Positions 8,204-17,079 of a stretch of 33,962 nucleotides of DNA are shown in pieces; positions within the stretch are counted from its first letter, which is position 1; every line of letters begins with the position of its first letter. This DNA is from Gemmatimonadaceae bacterium (lineage in GTDB: Bacteria; Gemmatimonadota; Gemmatimonadetes; Gemmatimonadales; Gemmatimonadaceae): contig JANWIK010000199.1 in NCBI GenBank assembly GCA_025449955.1, positions 1-33,962 of the forward strand. Direction: 5' to 3'. The notes below the pieces were generated by a model that was not told the origin of the DNA, searched no databases, and saw only the letters and a list, made by a program, of their open reading frames with translations. The translations under genes were made by a program, and so were the position numbers.

Positions 8204-10765
8204 ATGGCACAGCGACAAACACTACCAGTTCTTCCGCTTCGGGGGACGGTGATTTTTCCCGGCCTCACTCAGCCCATTGCGGCTGGACGTCCGGGCACTC
8301 TTCGCGCTATTGAAGCAGCGCTCAAGGCCGACCGCCTCGTCTTCGCGGTAGCGCAACGGGACAATACGGACGAGCCCTCGCCCGAGATCTTGTACTCGAT
8401 GGGTGTGATCGCGCGCATCGGACAGGTGCAGCGCGGATTAGGTGGCGTGCAACTGCTCCTGCAGGGTGAGCAGCGTGCGACTGCTTTGCAATACACGACG
8501 ACTGACAATTATCTCGCTGCCGTGGTGGTGCCGGTGGATGAGATGAATCCGTTGGACGAGCACGACCCGGCGTTCGAGGCCCTGCACAAAGAGGCGCGAG
8601 AGCGGGCCGCCGAGCTCGGCGAAAAGCGTGGATTGCCTGAAGAGGTGGTCCATCAGGTACTCGATTCCGTGACCGAGTCGGGCAAGTTCGCGGACCTCGT
8701 GGCGGGATACATCGATCTCTCCGTTCCCGAGAAGCAGGGTCTGCTCGAGACGCTGAGCGTCGAAGAGCGGCTCCGTCGGGTGTTGGTGCACGTGCAGCGC
8801 CAGATCGGGCTGCTCGAGGCGCAGGAAGAGATCAAGTCACAGGTGCAGGAAGAGTTGGGCCAACGCCAGCGCGAGATGTATTTGCGCGAGCAAATGAAGG
8901 CCATTCAGAAAGAGTTGGGCGACGACGATCAGAGCCGCGAAATGGAAGAGCTTCGCGAGAAGCTGTCCAAGCTCGAGCTGCCGAAGACCGCGCGTCAGGA
9001 AGTCGAGCGGGAGTTGGGCAGGCTGGAGCGGTCGGGTCGCGAGTCGATGGAAGCGCAGGTCATCCGTACCTATCTGGAATGGATCGCCGAGTTGCCGTGG
9101 AACGACCGGTCCGACGACAATCTCGATCTCAAGCACGCCGCCGAGGTGTTGGACGAGGATCACTACGGTCTTCCGGATGTGAAGGACCGCGTATTGGAGT
9201 TCCTCGCCGTGCGCCAGCTGCGCGCGCAGGAGCTGGCAGCCGAGGTCGAGAAGACGGGTGAGTTTCCCGCGGCGAAGATCAAGCCGCGGCGGGATGATGC
9301 GACGCCGTCGCTCACCGCGACCGATGACGGCCGCGCGATCACCGACAAGCGCGAGGCAAAGGCGCGCGCGATGGCCAAGGGCCCGATTCTGTTGTTCGTC
9401 GGCCCGCCGGGCGTCGGCAAGACGAGCATCGCCAAGTCCATCGCCCGTGCTTTAGGCAGAGAGTACGTCAGGGCATCGTTAGGCGGGGCGCGCGACGAAG
9501 CGGACATCCGCGGCCATCGCCGCACCTACGTCGGCGCGATGCCGGGGCGGATCGTGCAGGGGATGAAGCAGGCGGGCAAGAAGAATCCGGTATTCCTGCT
9601 GGACGAGATCGACAAGTTGGGCGTGTCGTTCCAGGGGGATCCGGCGAGCGCGCTGCTCGAGGTGCTCGACCCGGCGCAGAACGACACGTTCACCGATCAC
9701 TATCTGAACGTGCCGTTCGACCTGAGCGAGGTGTTGTTCATCGCGACGGCGAACTTCATCCAGAACATTCCGGCGCCGTTGCTCGACCGCATGGAAGTGG
9801 TGGATTTCTCCGGGTACACGGAGCGCGAGAAGGCGGAGATCGCGAAGAAGTATCTGATTCCGCGCCAGCTCGAGGAGTCGGGTCTGTCGGAGAAGGGTGT
9901 GGTGTTCTCCGACGAAGCGGTGATGAGCGTGGTGAGCAACTACACGCGCGAGAGCGGCGTGCGGCAATTGGAGCGTCAGGTGGGCGCCGTGGCCCGGAAG
10001 GTGGCGCGGCGGCTCGCATCGGGCGAGGCGATTCCGCACGAGCTGACTGCGAGCGACGTGCGCGAGCTGCTCGGCCGGCCCAAGGTTCATCCCGAGCACG
10101 CCGCCGAGGAGAACGAGGTGGGCGTGGCCACCGGGATGTACTACACCCCGGCGGGCGGCGACATCATGTTCGTCGAGGCGGCGGTGCGCCGGTTGTACGG
10201 GTCGGCGTCTCCCGACACGCTCACGCAGGCCGGTCCGTTAGGCACGGTGTCGCTCATTCTCACCGGCCAGTTGGGCGACGTGATGAAGGAATCGGCGCGG
10301 GCGGCGCTCACGTACGCGGCCACGCACGCGCGGAGCCTCAAGATCGCCGAGGATGGGTTGGGCAGCATCGAAGCGCACATCCACGTCCCGGCGGGCGCGA
10401 TTCCGAAGGATGGTCCATCGGCGGGCGTCACGATGTCGACGGCGCTCGTGTCGGCGCTGTCGGGCGTGCCGGTGAGGCGCGACGTGGCGATGACGGGCGA
10501 GATCACGCTGCGCGGACGCGTGCTGCCGATCGGCGGCCTCAAGGAAAAGGTGCTCGGCGCGCACCGGGCAGGCATCACGACCATCGTGCTGCCGAAGGAC
10601 AACGAGGCCGATATCGAGGACATCCCGGAGGAGGTGCGGAAGACGCTCAGCTTCCATCCGGTGACGACGTTGGACGAGGTGTTTGCGATCGCGTTGGCGC
10701 CTAACGGCGCCGGCGCGACCGCGCGTCCGCCGGTCGAAGAAGAAGTGACGGCCGGCGCGCGCTGA
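8204..10765 (+). CDS. lon: ATP-dependent Lon protease
   Basis: An 853-residue Lon: N-terminal substrate-binding domain opening LPVLPLRGTVIFPG, central coiled-coil linker, AAA+ ATPase and C-terminal Ser-Lys protease. Walker A GPPGVGKT is at 400-407, Walker B FLLDEID follows, and the catalytic dyad is S739 (in DGPSAG) and K782 (in LKEKVLG), 43 residues apart as in the E. coli enzyme (S679/K722). It degrades misfolded and regulatory proteins in the cytoplasm. It is longer than E. coli Lon (784 residues), mainly because of an extra stretch at residues 340-392, between the conserved LEFLAV segment and GPILLFVGPPG. That stretch is polar, charged and rich in Lys/Arg/Asp/Glu. The start is the ATG at 8204; the upstream ribosome site is weak. 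It has no close co-directional partner. Confidence 0.97.
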   Translation: MAQRQTLPVLPLRGTVIFPGLTQPIAAGRPGTLRAIEAALKADRLVFAVAQRDNTDEPSPEILYSMGVIARIGQVQRGLGGVQLLLQGEQRATALQYTTTDNYLAAVVVPVDEMNPLDEHDPAFEALHKEARERAAELGEKRGLPEEVVHQVLDSVTESGKFADLVAGYIDLSVPEKQGLLETLSVEERLRRVLVHVQRQIGLLEAQEEIKSQVQEELGQRQREMYLREQMKAIQKELGDDDQSREMEELREKLSKLELPKTARQEVERELGRLERSGRESMEAQVIRTYLEWIAELPWNDRSDDNLDLKHAAEVLDEDHYGLPDVKDRVLEFLAVRQLRAQELAAEVEKTGEFPAAKIKPRRDDATPSLTATDDGRAITDKREAKARAMAKGPILLFVGPPGVGKTSIAKSIARALGREYVRASLGGARDEADIRGHRRTYVGAMPGRIVQGMKQAGKKNPVFLLDEIDKLGVSFQGDPASALLEVLDPAQNDTFTDHYLNVPFDLSEVLFIATANFIQNIPAPLLDRMEVVDFSGYTEREKAEIAKKYLIPRQLEESGLSEKGVVFSDEAVMSVVSNYTRESGVRQLERQVGAVARKVARRLASGEAIPHELTASDVRELLGRPKVHPEHAAEENEVGVATGMYYTPAGGDIMFVEAAVRRLYGSASPDTLTQAGPLGTVSLILTGQLGDVMKESARAALTYAATHARSLKIAEDGLGSIEAHIHVPAGAIPKDGPSAGVTMSTALVSALSGVPVRRDVAMTGEITLRGRVLPIGGLKEKVLGAHRAGITTIVLPKDNEADIEDIPEEVRKTLSFHPVTTLDEVFAIALAPNGAGATARPPVEEEVTAGAR

Positions 10766-10778
10766 CGGAGCCTCCGGG

Positions 10779-12836
10779 TTACTGCAGCCCGATCGGACCC
10801 CATGACCAGAGTGCCCACGCCGCTTGAGCCGGCGCGCCGGGCTGCGTGCCGTCCATGAAGTATTCGGTATAGCGCTGATCGGGAGGCGTGCTGTCGGTGG
10901 CCGGCTCTCCGCCTGAGCGGTCGAGCTCGGCGGTGGCGATGCCGGCCGGGATGTCGTCCCAGGTGCCCGCCGGTTGGTTGCCTTCATAGTACTTGGCGAT
11001 CATGTCGCCCCAGATCGGCGCCGCCAACGTCCCGCCGGCCGCGCCCGGCACGATCGACTGCGGCGTGTCGAAGCCTAACCAGACGCCGGCCACGACATCG
11101 GGCGTCATGCCGACGAACCAGACGTCGGTGTTGTCGTTGGTCGTGCCCGTTTTGCCCGCCACCGGAATCGCATCGGGGACCAGCTTGCGCACCGTCGTCG
11201 CGGTGCCGCGCGTCACCACGTCGCGCATCATGTCGCGGACGATGAACGCGATGCGCGGATCGAGCGCGAACCGGGGTGCCTGGGCCGGCGGCGCCCACAC
11301 CTGATGTCCGGCGCGATCGTCGACGCGCACGACGTATCGCGGTTCGACCACGGCGCCCAAGTTGTCGAACACCGAGTAGGCCGCCACGAGGTCCACCGGC
11401 CGGACCGCGCTCGCGCCGATGGCGCTCGACGGATAGGCGGCGATGGGCGTGTCGATGCCGAGTCGTTTGGCGAGCGCGATGACCGTATCCATGCCGACCT
11501 GCAAGCCCAACTGCACGGCGACGGGGTTGCGCGATCGGACGAGCGCTTCACGCATGGTGAGGGGCCCGAGGAAGCGGCCGTCGGCGTTGCCCGGCCGGTA
11601 CACGGTTCCGTTAGGCATCGGGATCGCGAGCGCGGAATCGTCGATCAGCGCGTTGGGCGGGATGCTGTCGCGCAGCGCGCTCGCGTACACGATCGGCTTG
11701 AACGCCGAGCCGGGTTGGCGCATTGCGTTCACGGCGCGGTTGAACGGCGAGGCCGCGTAGTCGCGTCCGCCGACCATGGCCAGCACGTCGCCGGTCTGGG
11801 GATCGATGGCGACCACCATGCCTTCGAGGTAGTCGGTGCTGCCCTTGGCGTGGTGCGCGAACGTCGGATGCACGTAGCCGGGCCGCGCTTCGACGCGCGT
11901 GAGCCCCGAGTCGAGCGCGATCGTCGCATCGCGCTCCAGGTCGGGGTCGATGGTGGTGACGATGCGGTATCCGCCGTTCATCACCGGGACGCCGGCGGCC
12001 TCGGCTTCCTGTCTAACCAGGTCCACGACGTACGGCGCCGCCGCGGGCATGCCCGCATCGGGCGCGGTGACGACCGGCTCTTGCGCGGCGCGATCCGCGT
12101 CCTCGTGGGTGATGTAGCCCTGGTCCGCCATGAGCGAGAGCACGAGGTTGCGGCGCTCGCGCGACCGGTCGGGATGCTTGATCGGATCGTAGATGGCCGG
12201 CCCCTTGGGCAGCGCGGCGAGCGTCGCCGCCTGGGCCAGCGTTAGGCGGGACGCTTCCGTGCCGAAATAGTGGCGCGACGCCGCTTCGATGCCGTACCAC
12301 GCGTGGCCGAAGTCGATGTCGTTGAGGTACGCCTCGAGGATCTGCTCCTTGGTGTAATGGCGCTCCATTTCGCGCGCCGCCGATTGCTCGCGCAGCTTGC
12401 GCGCGATGCTCCGGTCGCTGCGATTGATCAGGTCGGGGTGCATGTTGCCGACCAGCTGCTGCGTGATGGTGCTCGCGCCGCGCGCGTGCCCGCGCAGCGC
12501 GTCCTTGAGCGCGGCCGCGACGCCCACGACATCGACGCCGTCGTGTTGGTAGAAGCGCTGGTCCTCCACCGACACGAACGCTTGCCCGACGTACTTGGGG
12601 AGCGAACGCAGGGCGACGCTGGTGCGCATCTCGCGGCCAATCTCGCCGATCAGCGAGGTGCCGTCGCGTGCGAAAACCAACGAGGCTTGCGCCGGTTGGA
12701 CGATCTGCCAGGCCTCGCCGGTGGTGCCACCACTCTGGGCGCCCGCGACCTGGGGCGCGGCAATCATGACCGAAATCGCCGCGAGCGCGACCCGCATCGA
12801 CTGCGGGCGACGGCGCACGGTCCCTCCAACGTTCAT
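10779..12836 (-). CDS. Class A penicillin-binding protein (PBP1a-type glycosyltransferase/transpeptidase)
   Basis: A 685-residue bifunctional peptidoglycan synthase. The N-terminus has a basic patch and one hydrophobic stretch (about 15-33), which reads as a signal anchor or even as a cleavable signal ending AGA-Q. The GT51 glycosyltransferase domain shows E91 in SVEDQRFYQHDG, the motif GASTITQQ and the stretch LREQSAAREMERHYTKEQ. The transpeptidase domain has S377-x-x-K380 (QPGSAFKP), S435-R-N437 and K562-T-G-T. Both catalytic sites are intact, so it should polymerise and cross-link murein on the outer face of the inner membrane. The start is the ATG at 12836; a GTG at 12818 preceded by GGAGG at four bases is a good alternative, six codons shorter. 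Longer forms would add residues unlike a leader. It is convergent with lon with a 13-bp gap. Confidence 0.95.
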   Translation of the reverse strand: MNVGGTVRRRPQSMRVALAAISVMIAAPQVAGAQSGGTTGEAWQIVQPAQASLVFARDGTSLIGEIGREMRTSVALRSLPKYVGQAFVSVEDQRFYQHDGVDVVGVAAALKDALRGHARGASTITQQLVGNMHPDLINRSDRSIARKLREQSAAREMERHYTKEQILEAYLNDIDFGHAWYGIEAASRHYFGTEASRLTLAQAATLAALPKGPAIYDPIKHPDRSRERRNLVLSLMADQGYITHEDADRAAQEPVVTAPDAGMPAAAPYVVDLVRQEAEAAGVPVMNGGYRIVTTIDPDLERDATIALDSGLTRVEARPGYVHPTFAHHAKGSTDYLEGMVVAIDPQTGDVLAMVGGRDYAASPFNRAVNAMRQPGSAFKPIVYASALRDSIPPNALIDDSALAIPMPNGTVYRPGNADGRFLGPLTMREALVRSRNPVAVQLGLQVGMDTVIALAKRLGIDTPIAAYPSSAIGASAVRPVDLVAAYSVFDNLGAVVEPRYVVRVDDRAGHQVWAPPAQAPRFALDPRIAFIVRDMMRDVVTRGTATTVRKLVPDAIPVAGKTGTTNDNTDVWFVGMTPDVVAGVWLGFDTPQSIVPGAAGGTLAAPIWGDMIAKYYEGNQPAGTWDDIPAGIATAELDRSGGEPATDSTPPDQRYTEYFMDGTQPGAPAQAAWALWSWGPIGLQ

Positions 12837-12914
12837 ATCGTTCACCAAAGCTCCATCATCATCCCGGCGCACCGTGCGCCGGACGTCCCAGGGTAGTACC
12901 CGACAGGACTCCGA

Positions 12915-12945
12915 TTGACACACGATCAGCGGGCGGCAAGATAAC
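12915..12945 (+). promoter_or_regulatory. Possible promoter of nadE
   Basis: A perfect TTGACA (12915-12920) is followed 19 bases later by GATAAC (12940-12945), a four-of-six match to the -10 box, about 60 bases before the nadE ATG. The spacer is two bases longer than ideal. The assignment is by consensus only. Confidence 0.4.
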
Positions 12946-12952
12946 CCGCCCG
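12930..12952. promoter_or_regulatory. Inverted repeat overlapping the possible nadE promoter
   Basis: CGGGCGG and CCGCCCG form a perfect 7-bp inverted repeat around nine bases (CAAGATAAC) that include the suggested -10 box of nadE. A repressor site in this place would block transcription. It might instead be an mRNA hairpin. NAD biosynthesis genes are often controlled by repressors such as NrtR or NiaR, but I cannot match this repeat to either. Confidence 0.3.
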
Positions 12953-13005
12953 TTCAGAATTTCTGTGACATTGCTCCACTGGGTCCGCCGCGCCACCTTT
13001 TTGTC

Positions 13006-14853
13006 ATGGCTCCCGTCATCGACGTCGCAACCGTGCAGTTTGCGCCCCGAAAGGGCGAATACGAGACGAACCTCGCGCACTTAGGCGAGCTATTCGCGCA
13101 ACTGGACGCGCTCACACCAAGGCCGCAGGTGCTGCATTTGCCGGAGACGGCTCTCACCGGCTACTTCCTGGAAGGCGGAGTCCGGGAGTTTGCGCTCACG
13201 GCGGGCGCCCAGGCCGCCGACCTGCAGCGTGTGTACCGGAATGCGGTTCCGCAGGCCGCAGACCGGACCCTCGAGATCGTGTTGGGCTTCTACGAAATCT
13301 GGAACAACACGCTCTACAACAGCGCGATGTGGGTGCGGGTGGGAAGCGCGGCGCCGCTCGTGCGGCACGTGCACCGTAAGAACTTTCTGCCCACCTATGG
13401 CCTGTTCGACGAAGAGCGATTCGTCGAGCGCGGACAATCGTTCCGCGCGTTCGACACGCCGTGGGGCCGCTGCGCCGTGCTCATCTGCGAGGACGCCTGG
13501 CACAGTCTCACCGGAACCTTGCTCGCGTTGGATGGTGCGCGCGCGATCTTCATCTGCTCGGCCGCACCGGCGCGAGGGCCTTGGCCGCGGGACGACGGGA
13601 TTCCCGGCCCGTCGAGCGTCGCACGATGGGAGCGTCTGGTGCGGGACATCGCCGAGGAGCACGGCGTGTTCGTGTCGTTCTCGAATCTCGCATCGAGCGA
13701 AGCGGGCAAGTCGTTTCCGGGCGGTGCGCTGGTGGCCGGTCCCAAAGGCGACGTGCGCATCCGCGGGCCGATGTGGACGGAAGCCATCCTGCCGATCGCG
13801 ATGGACCTGGGTGATCTCACACGCGCGCGCGCCGACATGCCGCTGCTGGCGGACCTCCGGACCGCGATGCCGCATCTCGTCGACTCGTTAGGCAAGATCC
13901 AATCGGGGCGCACGGAGCCGCCGGTGTACGACACGGACGATGGCGACATGCGTGCCGTGCGCGAGCGACCGGCGACCGTGGGAACCGTGCGGGCGCGGTC
14001 GGTCGCGGTGGTGGACGGCGGCGCGGCCGCCGCGGGGACGCCGCCGCCCTTGGACATCGATCCGGCGCTCACCGAGGAATGGCTGTCCGCGTTCCTGCGC
14101 GACGAAATTGCCGGGCGCGGATTCCGGAAGAGCATCGTGGCGTTGTCGGGCGGCGTGGACTCGTCGGTGACCGCCTACCTGGCGGCGCGGGCGTTGGGCC
14201 CGGAGAACGTGGTCGGCGTGCGGCTGCCGTATCGCCACTCGAGCCCCGACAGCCTGGGGCACGCCCAGCTCGTGATCGACGCGTTAGGCATCGAGGGACG
14301 CACGCTGGACATCAGCGCGGCGGTGGACGGCTACCTGGGCCACGAGCCCGACGCCGACGCGACCCGACGCGGCAACGTGATGGCGCGGGCGCGCATGATC
14401 GCGGTGTTCGACCTCTCGGCGCGCTACGCGGCCATTCCGTTAGGCACGGGCAACAAGACCGAGCGCCTGCTCGGCTACTTCACCTGGCACGCCGACGATT
14501 CCCCGCCCCTCAATCCGTTGGGCGACCTGTACAAGACCCAGGTCTGGGATCTGGCGCGCCACCTCGGCGTGCCGGCCGCGATCATCGACAAGGCGCCGAC
14601 CGCGGACCTCGTGACCGGCCAGACCGACGAACGCGACCTCGGCATCTCGTACGCCAAGGCCGATCAGATTCTCCATTGGCTGCTGCACGGCTACGCGCCG
14701 CCGGAGCTCGAAGCGCGCGGATTCGTGCGCGAGGAAGTCGAATTGGTGAGGCGGCGCCTCGAGCGCACGCATTGGAAGCGACGGCTGCCAACCGTCGCGA
14801 TTTTGAGCTCGACGGCGATCGGCGAGAGCTGGCTGCGGCCGGTCGACTACTGA
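13006..14853 (+). CDS. nadE: Glutamine-dependent NAD+ synthetase
   Basis: A 615-residue two-domain enzyme that makes NAD+ from deamido-NAD+ (NaAD), ATP and glutamine in the cytoplasm. The N-terminal nitrilase-type glutaminase domain has the full Glu-Lys-Cys triad: E47 in LPETALTGY, K125 in HRKNFLPTYG and C161 in LICEDAW. The C-terminal ATP-pyrophosphatase domain has the PP-loop SGGVDSS at 381-387 and the signature GTGNKTERLLGY with LNPLGDLYKTQV. The ammonia made by the first domain is used by the second. Length and order are typical of the glutamine-dependent form, although the segment around residues 320-350 between the domains is a variable Ala/Gly-rich linker. The start is the ATG at 13006. 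The gene overlaps the end of cheX by seven bases in convergent orientation. Confidence 0.96.
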   Translation: MAPVIDVATVQFAPRKGEYETNLAHLGELFAQLDALTPRPQVLHLPETALTGYFLEGGVREFALTAGAQAADLQRVYRNAVPQAADRTLEIVLGFYEIWNNTLYNSAMWVRVGSAAPLVRHVHRKNFLPTYGLFDEERFVERGQSFRAFDTPWGRCAVLICEDAWHSLTGTLLALDGARAIFICSAAPARGPWPRDDGIPGPSSVARWERLVRDIAEEHGVFVSFSNLASSEAGKSFPGGALVAGPKGDVRIRGPMWTEAILPIAMDLGDLTRARADMPLLADLRTAMPHLVDSLGKIQSGRTEPPVYDTDDGDMRAVRERPATVGTVRARSVAVVDGGAAAAGTPPPLDIDPALTEEWLSAFLRDEIAGRGFRKSIVALSGGVDSSVTAYLAARALGPENVVGVRLPYRHSSPDSLGHAQLVIDALGIEGRTLDISAAVDGYLGHEPDADATRRGNVMARARMIAVFDLSARYAAIPLGTGNKTERLLGYFTWHADDSPPLNPLGDLYKTQVWDLARHLGVPAAIIDKAPTADLVTGQTDERDLGISYAKADQILHWLLHGYAPPELEARGFVREEVELVRRRLERTHWKRRLPTVAILSSTAIGESWLRPVDY

Positions 14854-15290
14854 CGCCGCTCCCCGCCGAGGTCGAGGAGGACGCGGGCGCGGCCCGCTTC
14901 CACCTCGATCTCGATGTGCGACGCCGCGTGGCTCATGGGCGGCGCGCCGCGCGCCGGCGGCGCGAGCGTCAGGCGCGTGTTCGTGCCGAGGATGTACGGC
15001 AGCGCGTTGCCGCAGATCACGTTCGCCATCTCGCCTAACGCATCCCATCGCCACGGTTCGGCGTCGTCGCCCTCGAGCCCGAGCATGTTCTCGGCGAGGG
15101 CGCGGAACACGTCGTCGGACACGCGCAGCGTGAGACAGCCGGTGTGCGCGCCGTCGAACGCGACGCTGACCGCCGCCGGCAGCGCGTCGGGCTCGCTCGG
15201 TGTGTCGACGGCCGAGCCGACGCAGAGGAGCCCCAGCTCCTCGAACGCCAATGTGGCGGCAACGCGCAAGGCGATCGCGTTATCGGTCAT
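14847..15290 (-). CDS. cheX: CheX-family chemotaxis phosphatase
   Basis: A 147-residue protein of the CheC/CheX/FliY group. The signature is the helix motif ALGEMANVICGNALPYILG near residues 83-101, where the conserved Glu and Asn pair (E-x2-N) is the catalytic element that removes phosphate from phospho-CheY. Only one such helix is visible, as in CheX; CheC has two. No flagellar-motor domain is attached. It is the last gene of the chemotaxis operon and overlaps cheY by 11 bases, which fits a job of dephosphorylating that CheY. The stop overlaps the end of nadE. Confidence 0.82.
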   Translation of the reverse strand: MTDNAIALRVAATLAFEELGLLCVGSAVDTPSEPDALPAAVSVAFDGAHTGCLTLRVSDDVFRALAENMLGLEGDDAEPWRWDALGEMANVICGNALPYILGTNTRLTLAPPARGAPPMSHAASHIEIEVEAGRARVLLDLGGERRQ

Positions 15291-15699
15291 CGTCCGGTAT
15301 CCCGAGCGCGCGGAGAACCGCGTCGCGGAGGTCTTCGGGCGCGAACGGCTTGTGGAGAAAGCCGTGTCCCATCTCCAATACCTGCGAGGCGCGCGCGTCG
15401 CTGCCGTCGGACGATACCACGATCACCACCGGGCCCGCCGCCGGTCGTCCCAGGCGCGCGAGCATGTCGAGGCCGCTCAGCTTGGGCATGTTGATGTCGA
15501 CCAACGCCAGCGTGATCGGCTCCGTCTCGAGGATGCCGAGTCCCGCCAGGCCGTCGGCGGCCTCGTGCACCGTGCCTAACGGAAGTCCGCAGAGCCGGAG
15601 CGTGCGGATGATCATGGCCCGCATCACCCGGCTGTCGTCGACGACGAGCACGCTCAGCGGGGGTGCGGCGGCGGCGGGCGTTCGATGGCGATCGATCAT
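15280..15699 (-). CDS. cheY: CheY-like single-domain response regulator
   Basis: A 139-residue receiver protein with a short 14-residue N-terminal lead before LSVLVVDDS. The acidic pair is D21/D22, the phospho-acceptor is D68 in ALVDINMP, and the conserved Lys is K117 in LHKPF; SS near 96-97 supplies the Thr/Ser position. There is no output domain. Lying between cheD and cheX in the operon (four-base and 11-base overlaps), it is the obvious target of CheA phosphorylation and CheX dephosphorylation. Whether it binds a flagellar motor or another effector is open: no flagellar genes are in the window. Confidence 0.9.
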   Translation of the reverse strand: MIDRHRTPAAAAPPLSVLVVDDSRVMRAMIIRTLRLCGLPLGTVHEAADGLAGLGILETEPITLALVDINMPKLSGLDMLARLGRPAAGPVVIVVSSDGSDARASQVLEMGHGFLHKPFAPEDLRDAVLRALGIPDDDR

Positions 15700-16199
15700 A
15701 GCTCACCTTCCCGGTCGGGCATCTTGAGCCAGACGCGTCCGGAGGCGACGTCCAGCGAGATGGTGCGCCACACGCGTTCGCCTCCGACATCGTGGGCGTG
15801 GATGAGCACTCCGTTCTTCCACAGCAGTTTGCGCAGCATGATCAAGTTCCGCTTGCCGATCTGGAATCCGTCCGCGCTGGCGTCGCCGGCCGACGCGCCG
15901 CCGGCGACGGCGACGCGCAACCGCCCTTTGGTCGCGCCCAACTTGTAGCAATCGCGAAACAGCGCCGGCACGGCGGTATCGACGTACTCGAGCGGGCGTC
16001 CGCGCGACCGGTCGCGATCATCGACCGACGACGGCAGCGGCACGTGGAGCAGCCCGCCCACGCGCGCCACCGGATCGAACACCGCCACACCCAGGCAACT
16101 GCCTAACGCATGGGCCACGAGGCGATCGCCCGGCGCGTTCGACACGCACATCGCACCCACACCCACGATGCGCTCGCCGGTCAGCCGAGCCGTCGCCAT
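15696..16199 (-). CDS. cheD: CheD receptor glutamine deamidase
   Basis: A 167-residue CheD. The catalytic Cys is C35 in ALGSCLGV and the catalytic His is H52 in GLLHVPLP, matching the Cys-His-Thr deamidase family. The enzyme converts specific glutamines in chemoreceptors to glutamates, and in Bacillus-type systems it is also bound by CheC. The start is the ATG at 16199, one base past the cheR stop, and it overlaps cheY by four bases (ATGA), so translation is coupled. With CheX rather than CheC in the operon, direct feedback of the Bacillus type is not certain. Confidence 0.92.
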   Translation of the reverse strand: MATARLTGERIVGVGAMCVSNAPGDRLVAHALGSCLGVAVFDPVARVGGLLHVPLPSSVDDRDRSRGRPLEYVDTAVPALFRDCYKLGATKGRLRVAVAGGASAGDASADGFQIGKRNLIMLRKLLWKNGVLIHAHDVGGERVWRTISLDVASGRVWLKMPDREGEL

Positions 16200-16200
16200 C

Positions 16201-17079
16201 CTAACGCACGTACACGGCCGGCTGCACGTAGTGGAACCCGTGCGTCAGCGTTCCCAAACTCTCGGAGTGTCCGACGAACAGATGGCCGCCGGGCGCCAGC
16301 ATGTGCCAAAACCGTTCGACCAGGCGCTGTCGCGCGCCGGCATCGAAGTAAATCATCACGTTGCGGCAAAAAATGGCATCGAATGGCCCGCGCAGCGGCC
16401 ACTCACGGATCAAGTTGAGGCGCGCGAATCGCACCATGGCGCGCAGCTCTTCGCGCACGACGAAGCGATCGCCCGATGACGAGACATCGAGCATGCGGCG
16501 GCGCAACGTCGCCGGAATGGCGGTGACCGCGCGCGCGCCGTAGGTCGCCGCACGCGCCCGCGCCAACACGCGCGACGACACGTCGGTGGCTAGAATGCGC
16601 GCGCCGGCAAACCGATCGGGCGGCAGATGCTCGCGCATCAGAACCGCGATGGTGAACGGCTCTTCGCCCGTCGAGCAGCCCGCGCTCCAGACGCGAATTG
16701 GCCGAGCTCCATGCGCCATTGCGGGCAGCACGTTCGCGCGAAAGAAGTCGAAGTGGGCCGGCTCGCGAAAGAACGCGGTCTGGTTGGTCGTGAGCGCATC
16801 GACGAGCGCGCCGAGCTCGGCGAACTCGCGGTGCAGCGCGCGCCGTTCGACGCGATCGAGGTATGCCGCGAAGCTCGGCGCGCCCGTGTCGACCACGCGG
16901 CGTCCCAAGCGCGAACGCACGAGCTCTTCCTTGCCCGCGCGCAGGCGGATGCCGCACGTCTCGTACAGCAAGTCGCGCAACCGGCGGAACTCGTGCGGCC
17001 GAAGGGGAGGAATGAGCGCCCACGGACCCGCCGCGATGTCGGCGGCGGGAGCGTCAGAACTCCTCAAGAACGTCGTCAT
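16201..17079 (-). CDS. cheR: CheR chemotaxis protein methyltransferase
   Basis: A 292-residue SAM-dependent methyltransferase that methylates receptor glutamates. The N-terminal helical domain contains [20 protein letters not shown]. The catalytic domain has the SAM-binding motif [16 protein letters not shown] and [10 protein letters not shown]. Length matches E. coli CheR (286). The start is the ATG at 17079; GGGGGCG precedes it. Upstream in-frame codons are read as the receptor gene in another frame, and cheR overlaps that gene by 26 bases. The last codon and stop (TAG) lie in a GTTAGGA variant of the window-wide motif. No partner methylesterase cheB is found in the operon. Confidence 0.95.
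   Translation of the reverse strand: MTTFLRSSDAPAADIAAGPWALIPPLRPHEFRRLRDLLYETCGIRLRAGKEELVRSRLGRRVVDTGAPSFAAYLDRVERRALHREFAELGALVDALTTNQTAFFREPAHFDFFRANVLPAMAHGARPIRVWSAGCSTGEEPFTIAVLMREHLPPDRFAGARILATDVSSRVLARARAATYGARAVTAIPATLRRRMLDVSSSGDRFVVREELRAMVRFARLNLIREWPLRGPFDAIFCRNVMIYFDAGARQRLVERFWHMLAPGGHLFVGHSESLGTLTHGFHYVQPAVYVR

Noticed and set aside
12837-12923. A 29-codon N-terminal extension of the penicillin-binding protein
   Set aside because: The added residues are polar and charged and would bury the signal anchor; starts at 12836 or 12818 put the hydrophobic stretch at the N-terminus.
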